Source of the DNA: JABMMZ01 sp964438995
GTDB taxonomy: Bacteria; Bacteroidota; Bacteroidia; NS11-12g; UBA955
Length of the DNA: 64,000 nt
Direction: 5' to 3'
NCBI GenBank assembly: GCA_964438995.1
Contig: CAYTMQ010000012.1
Span: forward strand, 1 to 64,000
Both the position numbers and the translations under genes were made by a program. The notes beneath the pieces are model-generated. The model searched no databases and was not told where the DNA came from. It was given only the letters and a program-made list of their open reading frames with translations. How positions within the stretch are numbered: the stretch's first letter is position 1; every line of letters begins with the position of its first letter. Below are positions 20,919-28,546 of the stretch, piece by piece.

Positions 20919-21535
20919 AAGACCATCTTTTGTTTGCACAGGCGCTTCAAAGCCTTATCCATACTGTTAGTGGCATGGAATGCAAGGCTATTGTAACCAA
21001 CGGCAGTGAAGCATTTAGTAGCATCGAAGAACATCAACCCGGACTAATTATACTCGATTTAAATCTTCCAGACATTAATGGCATAGAAGTTTTAAAACAA
21101 TTAAAAAAATCGTCAACTAAAGCACCTATTTTAGTGATAAGTATGATCAGTGACCCATTGATCATTTCGAGAGCTATTGAGTCGGGAGCATCTGGATTTT
21201 TACCTAAAAACACCAACAAAGAAGAATTAAAGTTGGCTTTCGAAACCATCGGTCAACACAAAGTATACCTCTCAGAAAGCATCCGAAAATCTATAGAAGA
21301 AGTAGATATTCAGTTGAACAACACTGGCAATCAACAGCATTTTACCGATTTATCCAAACGCGAAATAGAAATCATCAAACTCATAGCCAAAGGACAAACT
21401 AATAACGAGATATCTGAGGTTTTATTTATTTCTCCATTAACTGTCAAAACACACAGGAATAATATCCTAAGAAAACTCGACATTAAAAACACCGCGGCAT
21501 TGATCAATTTCGCCAAAAACACGGGTATTATTTAA
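20894..21535 (+). CDS. NarL/FixJ-family response regulator (213 aa)
   Basis: The receiver domain occupies residues 4-120 with acidic residues at E9/D10, phospho-acceptor D55 (LIILDLNLPD) and a conserved lysine in GFLPKNT. A LuxR-type helix-turn-helix covers about 145-205 (LSKREIEIIKLIAKGQTNNE, SPLTVKTHRNNILRKL). It starts at TTG inside the end of the kinase gene, with 25 nt of overlap, so the two are translationally coupled and form a cognate pair. NarL-type regulators bind short inverted repeats. The duplicated TACnCCTnnAGGnGTA dyad at 13048 and 13075 is its most likely target, making the locus self-regulated. That link is inferred from location and symmetry. Confidence 0.93.
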   Translation: MFGTFVIIEDHLLFAQALQSLIHTVSGMECKAIVTNGSEAFSSIEEHQPGLIILDLNLPDINGIEVLKQLKKSSTKAPILVISMISDPLIISRAIESGASGFLPKNTNKEELKLAFETIGQHKVYLSESIRKSIEEVDIQLNNTGNQQHFTDLSKREIEIIKLIAKGQTNNEISEVLFISPLTVKTHRNNILRKLDIKNTAALINFAKNTGII

Positions 21536-21545
21536 AAATGAAATG

Positions 21546-21799
21546 TCATTTTTACCCAGGACCAGGGTTTGTTTCGCCTTAACGGCGACACTGCAACCTG
21601 GGCTAATTACCTTCGTCCGCTCTTACAGAGCTCAAAGTCTCGCTCTCCGCACACATTCTCAATCTCACTCTCCTATCACCGCTAGCACTGTAAGTGCGTG
21701 CGAAGCATTTTAGCCCCGGTTGCAGAATTTTTGAAAAAAAATTCAAGGCCGGGGTTAAGATGCGACCACAAAAAAAACCGAGCAGCAGCGCTGCGAGGT
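21546..21799. repeat. Multi-hairpin GC-rich repeat, copy 2 (about 254 bp)
   Basis: This unit aligns over its whole length with 22636-22889; its last 119 bp match 1-120. Stem arms include CCCAGG/CCTGGG enclosing CGCC/GGCG, GCAC/GTGC, GCCCCGG/CCGGGG and CAGCG/CGCTG. It sits 10 nt after the response-regulator stop and may end the operon transcript. It resembles the REP/BIME type of intergenic palindromic element, but no associated transposase lies in the window. Confidence 0.88.
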
Positions 21800-21836
21800 A
21801 TATTAAAATTATAAATTAGTTTAAAATAAAAAAGGA

Positions 21837-21844
21837 TATTTTTG
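21837..21844 (+). promoter_or_regulatory. -7 promoter box of the orphan gene at 21883
   Basis: TATTTTTG is an exact TAnnTTTG match 38 nt upstream of the TTG start. It lies outside the repeat, so the orphan gene appears to have its own promoter. Confidence 0.5.
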
Positions 21845-21882
21845 TGTTAAATGTCTAATCCTATATGAAATATTAACACAAA

Positions 21883-22497
21883 TTGAAACTAAAACTAACA
21901 TTCATATTGACAATCATATCTATCCATCTCTGGGGTAAAGATTCTTTAAAATTGTCCTTCTCGAAGACGAGTTTAAACGACTCACAGAGTCTAGTTGAAA
22001 ACTTTCAGATATGGAAAGACAGTAATCTAGTATTTGCTTGGGAAGAGATTATGGGAAAAGTAATATTAGAAGAAAAAAATAGCTTCTATGAATTCGATTG
22101 TTATATAAAGAGCATTGCTTCTATTAAAGATACAATACAGTATATAGATAAACGTGTCTGCAAGGTATTGGTTAATACATCACGGGACTCATTTAAAATC
22201 ACCATAGAAAACAAATTCTTTTTAATGGAAGAAGACGTTGATTCTATTTTCAACAGATTGTATCAATCATCAAGAAATATCCGCTCAGATTCGCTGCTTT
22301 CAAACGAACAACTTTTCGACTATTACAAATTAGCAGAATCTTTAGCCAAATCGATGCTTAATGCGAATGCATTAAACGTCAAAAGATTACTCAATTTCTA
22401 TGAACTCTTCCCATTTATAAGTCACAATTTAGCGACTACAGAATTCCCTTCTTGTCTTATTTTGGGGAAGACTATTTTAAATTATTTTTTAGATTGA
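21883..22497 (+). CDS. Orphan exported protein between two repeat copies (204 aa)
   Basis: Translation from TTG gives a signal peptide (MKLKLTFILTIISIHLWGKD). The nearest upstream ATG codons lead to stops within a few codons. The mature part is mixed alpha/beta with no motif I recognise, and there is no sorting domain, TM segment or lipobox. It stands alone between repeat copy 2 (ending 21799) and the hairpin block from 22513. That setting suggests a mobile or recently inserted gene, but base composition is like the neighbours. The function is unknown. Confidence 0.65.
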   Translation: MKLKLTFILTIISIHLWGKDSLKLSFSKTSLNDSQSLVENFQIWKDSNLVFAWEEIMGKVILEEKNSFYEFDCYIKSIASIKDTIQYIDKRVCKVLVNTSRDSFKITIENKFFLMEEDVDSIFNRLYQSSRNIRSDSLLSNEQLFDYYKLAESLAKSMLNANALNVKRLLNFYELFPFISHNLATTEFPSCLILGKTILNYFLD

Positions 22498-22512
22498 TTC
22501 TTATACAAGTCG

Positions 22513-22620
22513 CCCCTACGGGGCTCCGATTCGTGGGGCGCATTTGTAGCCCAGGGTTTGTTTCGCCTAAACGGCTTACACACCCTGGGCTACAAAGATA
22601 GGTACGCTCCTACGGAGCTT
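22513..22620. repeat. Block of three GC-rich hairpins preceding repeat copy 3
   Basis: Three stems occur in succession. The first is CGCCCC/GGGGCG. The second is a perfect 15-bp stem with TTTGTAGCCCAGGGT at 22543-22557 and its complement at 22582-22596, enclosing a GCC/GGC stem. The third is GCTCC/GGAGC at 22606-22618. The inner part shares the GTTTCGCC-aAACGGC core with the 254-bp unit. It starts 15 nt after the orphan gene and probably terminates it. The 75-codon ORF crossing it is an artefact. Confidence 0.82.
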
Positions 22621-22635
22621 CTATATCATTGTGGG

Positions 22636-22889
22636 TCATTTAACTCAGACCCCAGGCCTTGTATCGCCTTAACGGCGACACTGCAACCTGGGCTAATTAC
22701 CTTCGTCCGCCCTTACAGAGCTCAAAGTCTCGCTCTCCGTAAACATTCTCAATCTCATTCTCTATTAACTATAGCACTGTAAGTGCGTGCGAAGCATTTT
22801 AGCCCCGGTTGCAGAATTTTTGAAAAAAATTCAAGGCCGGGGTTAAGATGCGGCCACAAAAAAAACCGAGCAGCAGCGCTGCGAGGCAT
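22636..22889. repeat. Multi-hairpin GC-rich repeat, copy 3 (about 254 bp)
   Basis: This is a full-length copy of the unit at 21546-21799 in the same orientation, with scattered substitutions and small indels in runs of A. All the stems are conserved, so selection or recent copying maintains the fold. The remaining gap to 22970 is plain AT-rich DNA. Confidence 0.88.
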
Positions 22890-22970
22890 CCTCTAAAATA
22901 AGAGTTGAGTTCATAAATTCAAATCAATAACATGCCAAAATTTTTAGCAGAAAACAATTTTTCTTTGCTA

Positions 22971-22978
22971 TAATTTTG
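22971..22978 (+). promoter_or_regulatory. -7 promoter box, leaderless arrangement
   Basis: TAATTTTG is followed by AGAC and then the ATG at 22983. The predicted transcription start coincides with the start codon. Confidence 0.7.
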
Positions 22979-22982
22979 AGAC

Positions 22983-23285
22983 ATGAAGTTTGAGTTTAAA
23001 GAGGAGATTACTTTGAATGATTTTCAGAATTATACCCCTGAATTCTTGAAAAAACGCGCTAAAGACCGTCTATTTAAACGCATTGGCGCTGACATCATGC
23101 GCTTAATTTCGATAGAAATACACAACAATAAAACTTGCACCGTACTAGAAGCAGAATTTCACTTCTACTCCAAACAACATTTTAAAAGCATAGCCCGAAC
23201 CATCAACGAACTCAATGATGCCATCAAATCTGGTAAAGACACCGAACCCATTTTGCGTTCGCTTTGTGATTTGCTTAGGCATTAA
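22983..23285 (+). CDS. Small cytoplasmic protein of unknown function (100 aa)
   Basis: The ORF starts 4 nt after a consensus -7 box, which supports it as a real gene. The product is charged and mostly helical (EFLKKRAKDRLFKRIGADIM, FKSIARTINELNDAI), with no signal peptide, TM segment or metal motif. I recognise no family. It stands alone, with 219 nt of AT-rich spacer before the next gene. It may be a small regulatory or nucleic-acid-binding protein, but nothing in the sequence proves that. Confidence 0.7.
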   Translation: MKFEFKEEITLNDFQNYTPEFLKKRAKDRLFKRIGADIMRLISIEIHNNKTCTVLEAEFHFYSKQHFKSIARTINELNDAIKSGKDTEPILRSLCDLLRH

Positions 23286-23467
23286 GAAAAATGTTATTCG
23301 TTATTTAAAAAGAATTCAACGTTGATTGCTAAATTTAATAACTTTACTAAAACCACAATAATCATTCAATTTATCTAATTCTTCATACGTAGTTTTTAAT
23401 GTTTTTAAATTTAATCTTCAAATATTAAATCGGTTATAAACTTTTGTTTTAATATTCAATCCTAAAA

Positions 23468-23500
23468 TTTGGAAAAATCATTTTTCCATTGATACTTTTG
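23468..23500 (+). promoter_or_regulatory. Complete -33/-7 promoter, leaderless arrangement
   Basis: TTTG at 23468-23471 (-33) and TACTTTTG at 23493-23500 (-7) are separated by 21 nt, the spacing expected for the Bacteroidota primary sigma factor. The lipoprotein ATG follows after CTCC. Confidence 0.8.
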
Positions 23501-23504
23501 CTCC

Positions 23505-23954
23505 ATGATTAAAATAAAAACACTGCTATTGTCTGCTTTAGTTTTAAGCGCATTGGCATCTTGCAAAAAAGAAACCGAAACAATTACGGTTGAAAAAGAA
23601 CCCGCTCCTTCTCTTATTGGTGCTTGGGATGGATTTTATGGTGGAAAAACTATCAATAGTTCAGATACTTCTTTTTACAATCCTAGTAATGGCTATTGCA
23701 TGGTTCTTCAATCTGGTGGAAATGCCATTATTTATGACGCTGCATTGAATGACACAACAGGCGGAAGCAAAGCAGTCGGCAACTGGATTTATTCTTCGAA
23801 TAACACAATAGTTGTTGACTACAATTACGTGGGAAGTGGTTCTCGCTTCATCATTAGAGCAAATGTAGACCCTAAATTAAAGGCCATAAACGGAAAATGG
23901 CACAATGGCACCGACAATTCTGTTGGTGGCCTCTTCTATATGGTAAAACAATAG
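23505..23954 (+). CDS. Small lipoprotein, lipocalin-like (149 aa)
   Basis: The N-terminus is a lipoprotein signal with lipobox LASC and the lipidated Cys at residue 20, followed by KKETE. Because no export-signal analysis is possible here, sorting to the inner or outer leaflet is undecided. The mature domain (GAWDGFYGG, SGGNAIIYDA, KAVGNWIYSSNNTIVVDYNY, KWHNG) has the pattern of the small beta-barrel lipoproteins grouped as lipocalin-like in Bacteroidota. It is monocistronic: it has its own -33/-7 promoter and an intrinsic terminator 18 nt after the stop. The ligand is unknown. Confidence 0.78.
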   Translation: MIKIKTLLLSALVLSALASCKKETETITVEKEPAPSLIGAWDGFYGGKTINSSDTSFYNPSNGYCMVLQSGGNAIIYDAALNDTTGGSKAVGNWIYSSNNTIVVDYNYVGSGSRFIIRANVDPKLKAINGKWHNGTDNSVGGLFYMVKQ

Positions 23955-23972
23955 ATTTAAAACAATTTTTTT

Positions 23973-24004
23973 AAACCTGCCCTTTCAAGGCAGGTTTTTT
24001 TATT
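23973..24004 (+). terminator. Intrinsic terminator of the lipoprotein gene
   Basis: A 9-bp stem AAACCTGCC/GGCAGGTTT with a 7-nt loop is followed by a T-rich tract. Confidence 0.9.
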
Positions 24005-24075
24005 TTAATATGATTTGAGTTCCAATCACTTATTACAAAATTCAATTGTCGTTATGGAATCCATTCCCTCTTCCC

Positions 24076-24083
24076 TATTTTTG
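24076..24083 (+). promoter_or_regulatory. -7 promoter box of the zinc metallopeptidase gene
   Basis: TATTTTTG lies 15 nt before the ATG at 24099. Because it is downstream of the alternative TTG at 24015, it argues for the shorter protein. Confidence 0.6.
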
Positions 24084-24098
24084 AAAAAAAAATATCTT

Positions 24099-24956
24099 AT
24101 GAAATGGATAGGACGACGTCAAAGTGATAATGTAGAAGACAAAAGAAGTACTGGTGGCAAAGCCGTTATTGGCGGCGGTATCATCGGTATCGTTTTAATC
24201 GTTATAAAATTACTCTCTGGTGGTGACACTTCTGAAGTGCTCAATCAGGTGATTCAGCAACAAATGGCTCCTAGCCAATCTAGCAGCCAAGTTTCAACCC
24301 CAGAAGAAGACAGTATGGCCGCCTTTGTTTCAGTTGTTTTAGCTGATAATGAAGACGTCTGGAATACCATTTTCAAACAGTCTGGCGAACAATACCAAGA
24401 ACCCAAACTGGTACTGTTTAGAGATGCTGTAGAATCTGGTTGCGGTCAGGCCGGCAGCTCGGTTGGACCATTTTACTGTCCTGCCGACAACAAAGTGTAT
24501 ATCGATCTAAGTTTCTTTAATGACCTTAAGCAAAAACTCGGTGCTCCAGGTGATTTTGCTTGTGCATACGTTATAGCACACGAAGTTGGTCACCATGTCC
24601 AAAACCTTCTTGGCACCTCCAACAAAGTGCATCAACAACAGCAAAGTTTAAGTGAAACTGATGCCAATAAACTCTCAGTTGCTCTTGAGTTACAAGCCGA
24701 TTTCTACGCAGGTATTTGGGCTCACTACAACCAAAAAATGAAAGACATTATAGAAGAAGGTGACATCGAAGAAGCTCTAGGTGCTGCAAATGCTGTTGGA
24801 GATGATAGATTGCAAATGCGCGCTAACGGTCAGGTAGTGCCTGACGCCTTTACTCACGGCACATCTAAACAGAGGATGTATTGGTTCAAACTCGGATATA
24901 CAACCGGAGACATTAATAGAGGCAACACTTTTAAAGATTTGGGACTAGTCAACTAA
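24099..24956 (+). CDS. Neutral zinc metallopeptidase, YpfJ family (285 aa)
   Basis: The protein begins with the family-typical MKWIGRRQSDNVEDKR, then a TM segment near 25-45 (KAVIGGGIIGIVLIVIKLL) and a low-complexity linker. The metallopeptidase domain follows, with zinc-binding H161-E162-xx-H165 in AHEVGHHVQNLLG and the downstream glutamate in ELQADFYAGIW. CGQAxSxVGPFYCPxD, another family signature, is present. A longer reading from TTG at 24015 is rejected because it lacks family similarity and spans the promoter. The catalytic domain is probably extracytoplasmic behind the N-terminal anchor. The acetyltransferase gene starts 1 nt after the stop, and the two with the next gene form an operon. 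The substrate of this family is not known to me. Confidence 0.92.
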   Translation: MKWIGRRQSDNVEDKRSTGGKAVIGGGIIGIVLIVIKLLSGGDTSEVLNQVIQQQMAPSQSSSQVSTPEEDSMAAFVSVVLADNEDVWNTIFKQSGEQYQEPKLVLFRDAVESGCGQAGSSVGPFYCPADNKVYIDLSFFNDLKQKLGAPGDFACAYVIAHEVGHHVQNLLGTSNKVHQQQQSLSETDANKLSVALELQADFYAGIWAHYNQKMKDIIEEGDIEEALGAANAVGDDRLQMRANGQVVPDAFTHGTSKQRMYWFKLGYTTGDINRGNTFKDLGLVN

Positions 24957-24957
24957 T

Positions 24958-25497
24958 ATGACCATTACAATAGAAGAACATTTGCATCTAGAACTTGTAG
25001 AACCAAGGCATGCAGATGAATTATTCGCTATAGCTGATGCCAACCGAGAACACATCAAAACATGGATGCCATGGATATTAAACATGCATTCTGTTGAATT
25101 CATAAAAGGCTTCATTGCTGGTTCAGTAGAAAGATACAATTCTAAAACAGAATATGCTTTTGTTATCACCCTCAACCAAGTTATTATAGGCAGAATAGGG
25201 CTTTACAAAATTGATAACATGAACAAAATTGCTGAAATTGGCTATTGGATTGCCAAAGATTTCGAAAGCCAAGGCATCGTTACAAAAGCTACAAATGCAT
25301 TGCTAAAATACAGTTTTGAAACCCTTCAATTCAACAGAATAGAAATCCGCTGCGGCTATAACAACACCAAAAGTCAAAAGATTCCGGAGCGTTTAAATTT
25401 CTCATATGAAGGTCTATTGAGTCAAGCTGAATTGCTGCATGGTCAATTTCAAGATTTAAAACTTTACGCCATGTTACGTTCAGATTACAATGGATAG
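24958..25497 (+). CDS. GNAT N-acetyltransferase, RimJ/RimL type (179 aa)
   Basis: The sequence shows the GNAT fold in order: an N-terminal strand with LELVEPRHADELF, the central AFVITLNQVIIGRIGLY strand pair, EIGYWIAKDFESQGIVTKA (the acetyl-CoA loop, here xxxQGIV) and FNRIEIRCGYNNTKSQKIPERLNF. This order is typical of ribosomal-protein or amino-acid N-terminal acetyltransferases of the RimJ/RimL group. The acceptor is unknown. The gene follows the metallopeptidase after 1 nt and overlaps the next gene by 8 nt, so it is co-transcribed. Confidence 0.92.
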   Translation: MTITIEEHLHLELVEPRHADELFAIADANREHIKTWMPWILNMHSVEFIKGFIAGSVERYNSKTEYAFVITLNQVIIGRIGLYKIDNMNKIAEIGYWIAKDFESQGIVTKATNALLKYSFETLQFNRIEIRCGYNNTKSQKIPERLNFSYEGLLSQAELLHGQFQDLKLYAMLRSDYNG

Positions 25498-25990
25498 AAT
25501 CTACCATTTCTTTACTTATACAGCCTTAGGCTCACTTTTCTTTTTTGGATTTGGTTTAAGCAACATAGAAAACTATATCAATTGGCTCCTTTTTCCAATA
25601 GTATGCATCCTTTCGGGTGCAATTTTCGGTGTCTTAGTATTTCAACTATTAAAATTTAAATATCCAAAAATCTCATCCTACAAATACAAAAATAGAAGTG
25701 GGATTTTGATGCCAATTTGTTTCACGTTTTCACTTACATGTTTTGGACTAGGAGCTAGAATCAATGAAGCTTATATCTCTGATAAAACCTGTAAAAATTA
25801 TCTTATTAAAGAAAAAGGTGAAAGCAACTCTAAATCCCGTTCGTACTATATATTTGTCAATCTAAAAGGCAAAACAACCAGATTAGAAATACATAGCGAT
25901 GTTTACGCCAAATATGCAGAAGGAGACAACATCAAACTTTGCCTCAATACAGGATATTTCGGATTTAAATTCATCACCTATTCAAAGTAA
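25490..25990 (+). CDS. Membrane protein of unknown function (166 aa)
   Basis: Two hydrophobic helices near residues 8-28 and 31-53 and a third near 75-92 are followed by a soluble C-terminal part. That part looks like a small beta domain (SYYIFVNLKGKTTRLEIHSD, YAEGDNIKLCLNTGYFGFKF). The gene overlaps the acetyltransferase by 8 nt. It meets the minus-strand YcxB-like gene end to end with no spacer, so no terminator fits between them. I recognise no family. Confidence 0.75.
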   Translation: MDRIYHFFTYTALGSLFFFGFGLSNIENYINWLLFPIVCILSGAIFGVLVFQLLKFKYPKISSYKYKNRSGILMPICFTFSLTCFGLGARINEAYISDKTCKNYLIKEKGESNSKSRSYYIFVNLKGKTTRLEIHSDVYAKYAEGDNIKLCLNTGYFGFKFITYSK

Positions 25991-26545
25991 TCATTTCCAA
26001 TCCCAATCGCTTTTCAGTTCATATGGAATTGAATTGACCTTTATCACTTCATTTACAGCCAATCTAAAATCCTCCTTATTGTCCAATTTGTACATAGGGA
26101 CAAACAATCTGTGGGTATTGCGCAAATGAAAAATAATATAAGAAGGAATTTCAACTATCTTTTCAACTTCTTTCAAGTTGATTTGAGATTCAGAACCAGG
26201 TTCGCTAACATTGATCTGATTGATTTGCAAATCCATACTCACTAAACGGTTCATGGCATTTTTGTAGTGCTCAGCAACGTGATACTGGTATGTTTTTAAT
26301 AACTTCTTTCTGTGATAAGCTGGATACAATAACACCCATAACAAAGCTATGATACAGAACACAACAGACACAACATAATCTTTGCCTAAAAAAAACCACA
26401 ATGCCATCATCCCATAAATAAAGGGCAAAATATACGTTGATCGTGTTTGACTTTTCTTAACCAGCTTAGAATTCCCGGCGAAATACAGCATTTGTATCAA
26501 ATAGTCTTTTTCGTCTAATGTATAAGTACTTTTTACAGCATTCAT
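25991..26545 (-). CDS. YcxB-like membrane protein (184 aa)
   Basis: The order is a short cytoplasmic lead (YTLDEKDYLIQMLYF), two adjacent TM helices (about 38-80, LPFIYGMMALWFFLG and VVFCIIALLWVLLYP) and a C-terminal PH-like domain (INLKEVEKIVEIPSYIIFHLRNTHRLFVPMYKL). This is the layout of the YcxB-like family. I chose the ATG at 26545 rather than 26563 because a perfect -7 box TAAATTTG lies 5 nt before it, inside the longer reading. It is monocistronic. Its cellular role is unknown. Confidence 0.82.
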   Translation of the reverse strand: MNAVKSTYTLDEKDYLIQMLYFAGNSKLVKKSQTRSTYILPFIYGMMALWFFLGKDYVVSVVFCIIALLWVLLYPAYHRKKLLKTYQYHVAEHYKNAMNRLVSMDLQINQINVSEPGSESQINLKEVEKIVEIPSYIIFHLRNTHRLFVPMYKLDNKEDFRLAVNEVIKVNSIPYELKSDWDWK

Positions 26546-26550
26546 AAAGA

Positions 26551-26558
26551 CAAATTTA
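26551..26558 (-). promoter_or_regulatory. -7 promoter box deciding the YcxB-like start
   Basis: On the minus strand TAAATTTG is followed by TCTTT and the ATG at 26545. The upstream ATG at 26563 would lie before the transcription start. Confidence 0.65.
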
Positions 26559-26617
26559 TACAAATTAAATCAAATGCATCATTAATTTAATTTTACCAAT
26601 CGAAAATAGCCGTCAAC

Positions 26618-27067
26618 TTATATGTCCTTTTTAAAGCATATACTTAAATCAACTCCAACATACTGACCGTAATTAGGTATGACTTGATACCCATTTTTGT
26701 GATACAAAGCCACAGCTTCTATTTGCACTTTACCTGTCTCTAAAATACAAGAAGTGTATCCCAACTCTTTTGCCCATTGTTCTAAATGATTTAAAACATT
26801 ACTAGCAATACCCTTTCCTCTGAATTCAACTGGCACAAACATACGTTTAACTTCTATTACCCCATCTTCGTAATGCTTAATGGCGCCGCATCCAACAGCC
26901 ACCTCATTTAAATACGCCACGACAACATGTTTAATTGCATCCAATTTGTTGTATTGATCGAAAAAAGCATGGTCGTCGCCATCAGAAACTTTTAAATAAC
27001 GATCCAATTGTGCAACCAAATGATTAAAATCAGAGTTGCTTGAATCTGTGCGAATGATTTGTAACAT
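26618..27067 (-). CDS. GNAT N-acetyltransferase (149 aa)
   Basis: The acetyl-CoA binding motif is complete: VKRMFVPVEFRGKGIASNVLNHLEQWA carries the RGKGIA loop. The C-terminal part has CILETGKVQIEAVALYHKNGYQ, where Tyr precedes the final motif as in many small-molecule acetyltransferases. The length is normal for a single-domain GNAT. It is monocistronic with its own -7 box 11 nt upstream. The acceptor substrate cannot be told from sequence. Confidence 0.9.
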   Translation of the reverse strand: MLQIIRTDSSNSDFNHLVAQLDRYLKVSDGDDHAFFDQYNKLDAIKHVVVAYLNEVAVGCGAIKHYEDGVIEVKRMFVPVEFRGKGIASNVLNHLEQWAKELGYTSCILETGKVQIEAVALYHKNGYQVIPNYGQYVGVDLSICFKKDI

Positions 27068-27078
27068 AGAATAACATT

Positions 27079-27086
27079 CAAATGTA
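27079..27086 (-). promoter_or_regulatory. -7 promoter box of the GNAT gene at 27067
   Basis: TACATTTG on the minus strand is an exact TAnnTTTG match, 11 nt before the ATG. Confidence 0.65.
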
Positions 27087-27155
27087 AATCATTCAGGAAA
27101 ATTCAAAAAAAGTCATGGACTTTAGTTGGTCAAAAAATCGGAATACACCTTATAC

Positions 27156-27184
27156 ATGTCGACTTATTAATAAATAATCGACAT
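27156..27184. other. Hairpin 3' of the anti-sigma gene
   Basis: ATGTCGA and TCGACAT form a 7-bp stem extended by AT pairs around a 15-nt interior. No T-run follows directly on either strand, so it may be a processing or weak termination signal downstream of the gene ending at 27197. Confidence 0.4.
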
Positions 27185-27196
27185 ATAAACGGATTC

Positions 27197-28546
27197 CTAC
27201 CTAAAACTGTAGGTGGCACCAACAGTGGCTCCGTAATTTAAGAAATCAGCTTTGTAATAATGCTTAATAAATGGCTTATGGAAATAGTCAACAAATGGAG
27301 ACACATTCAAAGATACATGGCTATTGATGTTATAATTGAAGCCAAGTTGCACCCTGCTTGATAATAAATTTTTAAACACTATGCCTTTATCATTTTGAGT
27401 GAAAGGTACAGCAGCTTTATTGATGCTATCGTAGAAGAAAGTATTGGCCTTCTTAAGCAACTTGTAGTTGGCTCCGTAATGCAAACTCATTGAAAAATTG
27501 TCGTATTTCAGTAAAGTTCTACCCACATTCATCGACAATCCAAGCAAAGTAAAGTTCTGTTCGACTGTGTTATGGTTGGTTCCAGAAAGATACAAATTTG
27601 AAGTATCGTGCAATCTATTTTTATATTCGCTTGGCAAAACAGTTTCAAAATTCGGTTTAAACACTTGGTAGTAAGTTGTATCGTGTTTTTCACCCATAGA
27701 GGTTGTTTGTGTAAACTTAGCATAATGCAACCCCAAAGAGAATGACCATTTTTTGTAGGCTACACCATTGTATAAATTGATTTCGCTTCCTTTACCTTTT
27801 GGCAACTTCATCAACTCAGGGTTGATGTAAATATTTGAATTCAACAATCCATAATTGAGTTGAATAAAATACTTAAAAGGTTGTTTTGTTTTGAGTAAAT
27901 TGACCTTGTTGGCATCAAGTATGTAGCTGAAAGCACGGGGTTTTAAAGATATTATTTTTAGAGACTGATCGTATAATGATTGCTCATAAGAATGCGAATA
28001 CGAATTCAAAGAATTTCCACCATCTGATGGATAATCAATATCAATTGTTGAATGATCTCTGTTAGTAGTTTCATCATAGCTGTTATCATTTAAGGTTGTT
28101 TGAGAACCTCTAACTTCTGGTACAATAGGTTCTACAAATTTGTAATTTCTAAAACCATTTTTTCTACCTATGGCAGCATTGACCTTAGTAGTTGTAATAG
28201 CAGTAGTAGGGTTTAAATTGGTTTGTGGCTCTGAAAGCTGAGTATCAGGTAATCCAGGTGTAATTGAATTAGAACCTGAAGTTTGATTTTGATCTGTTGA
28301 GATATCTGTCAACTGAGACAGGAATTGGTTGTTTGTTGATTTGGTATCTTTGTTGGTATAGTAAGCAGCAGTAGTAATGGCTAGGGCAAACACACAAATG
28401 GCCAACGCAAAACTTCTCCAGTATAAGAGAAATCTTTTAGAGGTAGGATAATGTGGTATCTGGGTCTCAATAAAGTCCCATGTACCTTCTTTGATTGGAA
28501 GTTCAATTCTATCGGCCATATCCTTTAATTCTTCATCGTTAATCAT
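27197..28546 (-). CDS. Membrane anti-sigma-like protein with C-terminal barrel-like domain (449 aa)
   Basis: Residues 1-40 are a soluble cytoplasmic segment (DEELKDMADRIELPIKEGTW). One TM helix follows (about 45-62, FALAICVFALAITTAAYY), then a 140-residue low-complexity Thr/Ser/Asn/Gln linker. About 220 residues of alternating strands follow (FIQLNYGLLNSNIYI, SFSLGLHYAKFTQTTS, YGATVGATYSFR), resembling an 8-strand outer-membrane-type barrel. The gene overlaps the ECF sigma gene by 8 nt, which with the N-terminal topology makes it the probable anti-sigma factor. A single chain joining an inner-membrane anchor to a barrel-like domain is unusual and could couple envelope sensing to sigma release. 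That mechanism is inference. Confidence 0.8.
   Translation of the reverse strand: MINDEELKDMADRIELPIKEGTWDFIETQIPHYPTSKRFLLYWRSFALAICVFALAITTAAYYTNKDTKSTNNQFLSQLTDISTDQNQTSGSNSITPGLPDTQLSEPQTNLNPTTAITTTKVNAAIGRKNGFRNYKFVEPIVPEVRGSQTTLNDNSYDETTNRDHSTIDIDYPSDGGNSLNSYSHSYEQSLYDQSLKIISLKPRAFSYILDANKVNLLKTKQPFKYFIQLNYGLLNSNIYINPELMKLPKGKGSEINLYNGVAYKKWSFSLGLHYAKFTQTTSMGEKHDTTYYQVFKPNFETVLPSEYKNRLHDTSNLYLSGTNHNTVEQNFTLLGLSMNVGRTLLKYDNFSMSLHYGANYKLLKKANTFFYDSINKAAVPFTQNDKGIVFKNLLSSRVQLGFNYNINSHVSLNVSPFVDYFHKPFIKHYYKADFLNYGATVGATYSFR

Noticed and set aside
22558..22782. 75-codon ORF across the hairpin block and repeat copy 3
   Set aside because: It reads through palindromic repeat arms in a non-coding element and would appear wherever the repeat occurs.
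24015..24098. Longer start (TTG 24015) for the zinc metallopeptidase
   Set aside because: The extra 28 residues do not resemble the family, and a promoter box at 24076 lies inside them.
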